Of a stretch of 64,000 nt of DNA, positions 56,988 through 64,000 are shown piece after piece (within the stretch, counting starts at the first letter, position 1; each line of letters starts with the position of its first letter). The position numbers and the translations under genes were made by a program. The DNA is taken from assembly GCA_963971285.1 (NCBI GenBank), contig OZ020256.1:7380501-7444500 (forward strand). Reading direction: 5' to 3'. The stretch comes from Astropecten irregularis (Eukaryota; Echinodermata; Asteroidea; Paxillosida; Astropectinidae). The notes under the pieces were generated by a model. It ran no database searches. It was not told where the DNA came from and worked only from the letters and a program-made list of their open reading frames with translations.

Positions 56988-57175
56988 GGCGCTCTACCAA
57001 TTAACTGAGCTATCCAGCCCTACGTTAATCAATCAATTATCTTTGTTCGTTTGGCAGTCAGAAGCCATGAAACCACGCACACACCGCCATGGCCCAGGGA
57101 TCGTTTCGACTGATACACGCAGCAAGCTGCAACCTGGGAACGGTACATGGGGGGATCACTCAAAGAGGATAGGGC
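56988..57175 (-). mobile_element. tRNA-like repeat with long body
   Basis: GCGCTCTACCAATTAACTGA (A-box complement), then TTTGTTCGTTTGGCAGTCAG, AGCCATGAAACCACGC and CATGGGGGGATCACTCAAAG, shared with 8104-8293. The B-box half is missing or replaced at the left. Confidence 0.55.
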
Positions 57176-57283
57176 TTTTTAGCTGTTTCGCATGCAGCGA
57201 GACAGCTTTTGTTTTTCTTATTTTTTTAGCTGTTTCGCATGCAGCGGAACAGCTTTTGTTTTTCTTATTTTTTTTTTCTTTTT

Positions 57284-58529
57284 GGCTTTTCCGTGTTCAA
57301 CGGAAAAGGTATTGTTTTTGTTCTGATTTTTTTTTTTTTTCTTCTTCTTCTTCTTCTTCTTCTTCTTCTTCTTGTCGTTTGGAATTCCTATAGACAAAGC
57401 ACAGGGGCATTCTGCACCCCACTTTGGCCATTTTTAAACAGCCGATCTTAACCAAACTTGGTCAAAACAAAGTCCCTATATCGTCAATGTATGCCGAATC
57501 TTTTCGTCATCATGACGTCATCAGGTGTCACGTGACAGTGTCTTAAAGGGGCAAACTTCAGACATCAATTATGAACGAACCCTAAGTCCGATTGAGTTGA
57601 AACTTGTTATGTATCTAAGACGGGAAGTGTTATATCGAAAAATTGCAATGACGTCATCATGACGTCATTCCTTGATTTTTTATGATTTATTGAAATTTTG
57701 GGTCATTACAGTTCTTTTAACGATATCTTGTAAACGAAACAAGATATCTTTGAATTTCTTTTTGATAATTCTTCAGCATACACCATAGATGAACACTGTA
57801 TAGACAAAAATTCGGTGACGTCATCATGACGTCATAAAAAATGCAATTTTTATAACACATAGTAGGAACGGCCGATCGCCTTGAAAATTGGTACATTGGT
57901 GGATTGGAGGTTGGGGATTGTAATTCTGAAGAAACGTCAAGACAGCGTCATTTTTTTATTTTTTATGATTTTTAAAAATATTTTCACGCTATAGCCCATT
58001 GACTTGTACAGGGCAAACAGGAAGTAGCTCCTCATTTAAAAGTGGTAAGAGCTGTGATCATGATTCTTTCACCAAAAGTCAATGTTAGGCAAGGTCTTTC
58101 ATTGTGACACATTGCTTGACCTCTGTGACCTCTACATCCGGTCAAACAGGAAGTAGCTCCTTATTTAAAAGTGGTAAGAGGTATGATCATGATTCTTTCA
58201 CCAATAGACAATGTTAGGCAAGGTCTTTCATTTGTGATACATTGCTTGACCTCTACGACCTCTACTTCCGGTCAAACAGGAAGTAGCTTCTGATTTAAAA
58301 GTTGTAAGGGCTATGATCATGATTCTTTCGCCAAAAGTCAATGTTAGGCAAGGTCTTTCTTTGTGACAGAAATATGACCAAGTCACGTGAGTGTATGATT
58401 AAAGGTGAATACTTCAAAAGTATAAAACTTAAGATCTTAATCAAATGTCTTTGTGTGTATAAGGTTATGTTGATTTTTCTATAAAACGGAAAAGCCTTGT
58501 GTTCTGTTTTTAACAGACACAATTTCTAG
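57284..58529. mobile_element. Helitron-like unit A
   Basis: 5' hairpin GGCTTTTCCGTGTTCAACGG (57284-57303) plus AAAAGG; 3' end ACGGAAAAGCC, hairpin 58498-58521 (TGTGTTCTGTT/AACAGACACA) and CTAG at 58526-58529. Inside: a (CTT)n run, repeated TGACGTCATCATGACGTCA palindromes, CACGTGAC, and three tandem units of about 130 bp starting AAACAGGAAGTAGCTCC (58015, 58144, 58274). Confidence 0.6.
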
Positions 58530-58542
58530 TTACCTTTTTTTT

Positions 58543-59647
58543 GGCTTTTCCATGTTCAATGGAAAAGGTATTGTTTTTGTTCTGATTTTTTTTTCTTTTC
58601 TTCTTCTTCTTCTTGTCGTATGAATTCCTATAGACAAAGCACATGTGCATTCTAGGTGCCACTTAGGCCACTTTTAAAATGCCGATTTTAATCAAACTTG
58701 GTCAAAACAAAGTCCCCACAGCGTAGTTGGTTGCCGAAACTTTTCGTCATCATGACGTCATCAGGTGTCACGTGACAGTGTCTTAAAGGGGCAAACTTCA
58801 GACATCAATTATGAACGAACCCTAGGTCAGATTGAGTTGAAACTTGGTATGTATCTAAGTCGGGAAGTGTTATATCGAAAAATTGCACTGACGTCATCAT
58901 GACGTCATTCCCTGATTTTTTATGATTTATTGAAATTTTGGGTCATTAAAGTTCTTTTAACGATATCTAGTAAACGAAACAAGATATCTTTGAATTTCTT
59001 TTTGATAATTCTTCAGCATACACCATAGATGAACAATGCATAGACAAAAATTCAGTGACGTCATCATGACGTCATAAAAAATGCGATTTTTATAACACAT
59101 AGTAGGAACGGCCGATGGCCTTGAAAATTGGTACATTGGTGAATTGGAGGTTCGGGATTTTAATTATGAAGTTACGTCAAGACAGCGTCATTTTTTTATT
59201 TTTTATGATTTTTTGAATATTTTTCACGCTATGGCCCATTGACTAGTTGTACAGGGCAAACAGGAAGTAGCTCCTCATTTAAAAGTGGTTACAGCTATGA
59301 TCATGATTCTTTCACCAAAAGTGAATGTTAGGCAATTTCCTTCATTTGTGTCACATTGCTTGACCTCTGTGACCTCTACTTCCGGTCAAACAGGAAGTAG
59401 CTCCTCATTTAAAAGTTGTAAGAGCTAGGATCATGATTCTTTCAGCAAAAGTAAATGTTAGGCAAGGTCTTTCCCTGTGACACAAACATGACCAAGTCAA
59501 GTGACTTCAGATTAAAGGTGCACTCTTCAAAAGTATAAAGCTTAATATCTTAATCAAATGTTTTTGTGTGTATAATGTTTTGACAATTTTTTAATATCAT
59601 AAAACGGAAAAGCCATGTGTTCTGTTTTCAACAGACACAATCTCTAG
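58543..59647. mobile_element. Helitron-like unit B, close copy of A
   Basis: Head GGCTTTTCCATGTTCAATGG, then the same order of blocks as unit A (AGACAAAGCACATGTGCATT, AAAGGGGCAAACTTCAGACA, TTGGTATGTATCTAAGTCGG, GGAACGGCCGATGGCC). Two of the 130-bp units remain. It ends in the hairpin 59616-59639 and CTAG at 59644-59647. Head-to-tail after A with 13 bases between. Confidence 0.6.
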
Positions 59648-60853
59648 TTTTTTTTTTTTTTTTTCTTTTTCCACTTTTTTCCCATAGACATAACACAGGG
59701 GTTTTCTAAGAGCCACTTCTACCATTATGCCAATTCCAATCAACTTCATACTTGGCACGTAGTTAGACCAACACCCCGAATAGTGTCCCACGTATGTACG
59801 TCATCGTGACGTCATCACGTGCACAATTATGTCATCATAAAAGTGCACATTTTAGGGCTCTTTATCTCCGGAACGGCAAGTCCGATGCAGCTCAAACTTG
59901 GTATGTAAGTATATGGGGACGTGTTATAGACAAAAATTGCAGTCACGTGTTGATGACGTCATCATGTGATTTTATACGAATTATTCAATTTTTGGACCTT
60001 TTCTTTATATCTCATGAACGACAAATCGTATTTTCGAAATTCTTTCGGCAATATGTTTGTTAGGCTATAGGCACATGCCACAAAATACCAAAAAGGTGTG
60101 ACGTCATGATGACGTCATCAAAAAGCCGATTTTCTGATTCACATATAAGGGAATATCCGATGGTGATGAAACTTGGTGGGTAGGTAGGGAATGGTACTAG
60201 TATCCGAAATGTGAAGTGACGTCACGATGACGTCATCGGCTGATTTTTTTATTGATTTTTGAATAATTAATGTTGCAATTTTTTTCACAGAAACACATAT
60301 AAGCGAATATCCGATAATGATGAAACTTGGTGGGTAGGTAGGAAATGCTATTACTATCCCAAATGTGAAGTAACGTCACGATGACGCCATCGACTGATGT
60401 TTTATTGATTTTTTTGAATAATTAATTTTGCCATTTAGAGTCAAACATAACACAAAAGACGGTCTTTGGAACTTTTTGGACCGCTGATATGGCTATCTAT
60501 AGTAGTGGGCCAATTGTGTACGCGTGAACGGAGCACGACATAGCTAGAAAATCAATCATTTTGCTGTTTCCACCGCCCATATGCACAACCATACATACTA
60601 TGCGCGCTGGCCTATAGTAGACTCTGCCATTTCTGTGTTTCTCATGGCCGTGTGTATAAATCTAGGCCTATCTGTATGTGTTTTGATGGATGAGTGACGA
60701 CGCTCCTGGTAGTTGTTTAGGACAATTAAGACCGTACCGCTGATAAACTATTTCTCTGTCCTGGGTCAATTTTATATATATTATATGTATTTTCTAAAAA
60801 CGAAACAGCTCAGTGTTTGTTAACTACAAACACAGGTCTAGTTTTTTCTTTTT

Positions 60854-63050
60854 AGCTGTTTCGCATGCAGCGAGACAGCTTTTGTTTTTCTTATTTTTTT
60901 TTTTCTTTTTACCTTTTTTTTTTTTTTTTAGCTGTTTCGCATGCAGCGGAACAGCTTTTGTTTTTGTTATTTTTTTGGCTTTTTCGCGTAAGCGAAAAGC
61001 CTTTGTTTTTGTTATGTTTTTTTTTTTTTTTCTTCCTCATCTTCTTCCTAAATTCCCATAGACTTTACACAGGGGTTTTCTGGACCCCACTTTGGTCACT
61101 TTGAATCAGCCGATCTTAACCAAACTTAGTCTGAAGGAAGTCCATATAAGGTAGTTGTCTCCCGAAACTTTTTGTCATCATGACGTCAACGAGTGTCACG
61201 AGACAATGCCTTAAAGGGGCAAACTTCACACATCAATTATAAACGAACCCTAGGTCCGATTGGGTTGAAACTTGGTATGTATCTAAGTCGGGAAGGGTTA
61301 AAACGAAAAATTACACTAACGTCATTATGACGTCATCGTGCGTCACGTGACGGCAACTTAAAGGGGCAAAATTAACACATTAATTATAAACGAACCCTAG
61401 GTCCGATTCGGTTGAAACTTGGTATGTATCTAATTCAGGAAGTGTAATATGGAATGACGTCATCATGACGTCATCGTGCATCACGTGACTTCGCCTTAAA
61501 GGGGCAAACTTCACACATCAATTATAAACAAAGCCTATGTTCCATTGGCTTGAAACTTTGTATGTGTCTAAGTCGGGAAGTGTTATATCGAAAATTTGCA
61601 ATGACTTCATTGTGACGTCATCGAGTGTCACGTGACAACGCCTTAAAGGTGCAAACTTCACATATCAATAATAAATGAACCCTAGGTCCGATTGGGTTGA
61701 AACTTTGTATGTGTCTAATCCGGGAAGTGTTATATCGAAAAATTGCAATGGCATCAGCATGACGTCATCTTGCGTCACATGACAGCCCCTTAAATGGGCA
61801 AACTTTACGGCCAATTAAGAAAAAACCCGATATCCAATTTGGCTGAAACCTGGTATGTATCTAAGTCTGGAAGAGTTTATATAATTTTTGTTTAAATGCT
61901 AAAAAGGTGTGTCATGTGACAGGGCTTTTTTAAGGGGGCAAACTTTATATGCCGATTAAGAATTAACAAGCCCTAGAAGAAGCTCCTCATTTAAAAGAGG
62001 TAAGAATGAGAATCCAAATTTCTGAAGTAGCATTATTAAGAAGGCTTTTTATAATTATCATAATGCGGAAAAGCCATATGTGCTGTTTTCAACAGCCATA
62101 AACTCTAGTTTTTTCTTTCTTTTTTTTTTTTTTTTTTCTTTTTCCACTTTTTTCCCATAGACTTTACACAGGGATTTTCTACAAGTCACTTCTACCATTA
62201 TGCCAATTCCGATCAACTTTATACTTGGCACATAGTTAGACCACCACCCCGAATAGTGTCCCGCGTATGTACGTCATCGTGACGTCATCACGTGCACAAT
62301 TACGTCATCATAAAAGTGCAAATTTTAAGGCTCTTTATCTCCAAAACTGCAAGTCCGATACAACTCAAACTTGGTATGCAAGTATATGGGGATGTGTTAT
62401 ATACAAAAATCGCAGTCACGTGTTCATGACGTCATCGTGTGATTTTATACGAATTATGCAATTTTTGGACCTTTTCTGTATATCTCATGAACGACAAAGT
62501 GTATTTTCGAAATTCCTTCGGCAAAATGTTTGTTAGGCTACAGGCACATGCCGTAAAATACCAAAAAGTTGTGACGCAATGATGACGTCATCAAAAAGCC
62601 GATTTTCAGATTCACATATAAGGGAATATCGGATGGTGACGAAACTTGGTGGGTAGGTAGGGAATGGTACTAGTATCCCAAATTTGAAGTGACGTCACGA
62701 TGACGTCATCAATCGTTTTTTAATTAATTTTTGAATAATTAATTTTGCCTTTTCCCCAAAAAAACATATAAGCGAATATCTGATCGTAATGAAAGTTGGT
62801 GGGTTGGTAGGAAATGGTATTAGTATCCCGAATGTGAAGCGACGTCACGATGACGTCAACGACTGATTTGTTTTAATAATTAATTTGGCCATTAGGGTCA
62901 CATATATATAACACAAAACACGGGCTTAAAAACTTGATGGACCGCGGATATGGTTATCCGTAGTAGTGGGTCAATTGTGTACACGTGAACGGAGCATGAC
63001 CGGCTAGAAAATCAATCGTTTTGCTATTTCCACCGCTCATAGGCACAACC
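60854..63050. mobile_element. Nested Helitron/Helentron-like composite II
   Basis: Repeats the order of composite I: head 1 (60854-60880), head 2 (60930-60956), head 3 (60977-61001, GGCTTTTTCGCGTAAGCGAA...), inserted body, CTAG at 62105-62108, then the outer body (TTTCCACTTTTTTCCCATAG, CGTCATCGTGACGTCATCAC). The outer body stops matching near 63050, before the 3' hairpin, so this copy is truncated. Confidence 0.55.
60977..62108. mobile_element. Helitron-like unit C with internal tandem repeat
   Basis: Between head 3 and CTAG. From about 61140 to 61980 it holds five or six imperfect units of roughly 130-150 bp: AAAGGGGCAAACTTCACACA, ATTATAAACGAACCCTAGGT, CCGATTGGGTTGAAACTTGG, TATGTATCTAAGTCGGGAAG, TGACGTCATCGTGCGTCACG. 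The 3' hairpin uses CTGTTTTCAACAG. Confidence 0.6.
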
Positions 63051-64000
63051 ATAAAAGCCTGCTACTCGATCACGTTGAAGTCGCATCCTTCGCAATTCAG
63101 CACCCCAGCTGCCAGTACAGTATGGATGATAAGCCTCCCAAATATTTTTTATTAGCCTTTTGTCGAACAAAATACGCCAAATAAAATTCATGGCGCCCTC
63201 TGTTGGTCACACATTCTTAGCCCACGCGCGTGGCAGCGGTTCATTCTTATAGTAGTAGTTGCAAACGACTGATTGGAATCATTATTTTGTTGCGTAATGG
63301 TCGCCCTGCTGCAGTTATAAATATTCATCCCGATAATCCATCCCCTGTGTTCCATAAATTATTCATATCATAAGGTAAATTGATGACACATGCATTTTTT
63401 GTCTCCGCGGGAAATACAAATATATTGTACAAAATTACATGCTGAAACCACGAATGTGTTTATGTATTCGTTACAAAAATGTTTCAAGTGGCTGTCCGAG
63501 AGTTTGGTTGGTGTGGGGACCCAATATTTTGGGTTCTTCTAACACTCGCTTCTGCTAAGCTTATGGGGGGTCGAAAAACATGCACATTATAATAGCCCAC
63601 ACAACGCGTTTTTTATTTAATTGGCGCTTAATAACTGAAAAAAATCCAGTATTTTCACGAATTTTGGGGGGGCTAGAGCCCCCTTAGCTCCCCCCCCCCC
63701 CCCCGTAGAACCGCGCCTGCATGGTGGGGAAGGCAAGCCTAATTTGCATATTATCTATTTCATTTAATATTCAAGACTAATAAATGTATTATTTCCCCAA
63801 TTTCAGCCTCTGGCTGCGATGGAAAATGTTTTTAATAAACCATGAATAATAATATTACATGTAATTAAAAAGCGTTTTGAATGATTGAAGGCTGATTTCT
63901 CATTATATTTTCATTGAACTTTTTATTCTAATCAATGTAGAGTCCAAAAGAACACTACAGCAGTACATTATGTAAATTTTGTATTAAAACTGTTATTATT
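63051..64000. other. Right end of window, no gene
   Basis: No coding region recognised. 63480-63722 ends in a C-run after GGGGGGCTAGAGCCCCCTTA (63665-63684) and, read on the minus strand, starts GCAGGCGCGGTTCTACGG, a terminus style seen in dispersed elements of marine invertebrates; the other end was not found. Confidence 0.35.

Larger units (their letters stand above)
57181..60841. mobile_element. Nested Helitron/Helentron-like composite I
   Basis: Two 5' hairpin heads (57181-57206 AGCTGTTTCGCATGCAGCGA..., and 57228-57252) are followed by two inserted elements (57284-58529, 58543-59647). The outer body (59648-60841) then ends in CGAAACAGCT, a GTGTTTG/CAAACAC hairpin and CTAG before a T-tract. 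The heads' GCTGTTTCG and the tail's CGAAACAGC are inverted ends of one element. A T-rich tract after each head appears to be the insertion target. Non-coding. A terminal hairpin plus CTAG without target duplication is the basis for the call. Confidence 0.6.

Noticed and set aside
56869-57451. 174-codon plus-strand frame with Phe and Ser runs
   Set aside because: Runs through a tRNA-like repeat, T-tracts and a (CTT)n microsatellite at the start of the Helitron-like array.

Overview
The window is eukaryotic nuclear DNA: AT-rich, with one intron-containing gene spread over about 55 kb and introns full of small transposons. The encoded protein and the repeat style (very frequent TACATGTA and AGGCCTAC words, many small DNA transposons, TGACGTCA-rich repeats) suggest a marine invertebrate deuterostome. 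An echinoderm is my best guess; amphioxus or a hemichordate cannot be excluded from sequence alone.

One gene is supported: a homologue of TMEM131, on the minus strand, from an ATG at 55692 to beyond the left edge. I could chain 27 coding exons with canonical GT/AG sites and fully compatible reading phases (3802 coding bases, about 1267 codons). They give a signal peptide, a PapD-like/Ig-like luminal region, a single transmembrane helix (about residues 1114-1136) and the start of a Ser-rich cytoplasmic tail. Vertebrate TMEM131 is about 1,880 residues long, so roughly the last third lies outside. The family is a type I ER/Golgi membrane protein that recruits procollagen through its luminal PapD-like domain and TRAPP through its tail. 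Exons 4-27 lie in the left 26 kb; exons 1-3 lie at 53.0-55.7 kb, separated from the rest by a 27-kb intron.

The rest is mobile DNA and its debris. The best defined elements are a 939-bp hAT-like element (19268-20206, 8-bp target duplication) with a TA-flanked element inside it; a 495-bp hAT-like element (26780-27274); a 2.0-kb element with eight copies of a TGTAATGTCAGTCACG motif (29868-31896); an 827-bp Mutator-like element with long inverted repeats and a 9-bp target duplication (49518-50344) carrying a decayed copy of what looks like a RecQ-type helicase N-terminus; a dispersed family of about 365 bp ending in AAAGGTA/TACCTTT; a tRNA-like (SINE-type) family; and several foldback MITEs. Upstream of the gene, 57.2-63.05 kb is a nested, duplicated stack of elements with 5' hairpins and 3' hairpin-CTAG ends, resembling Helitron/Helentron-type non-autonomous elements and packed with TGACGTCA palindromes.

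No rRNA, convincing functional tRNA gene, CRISPR array or second host gene was found. The most unusual items are the Mutator-like element with a captured gene fragment, the 57-63 kb nested array and the 2-kb TGTAATGTCAGTCACG element.
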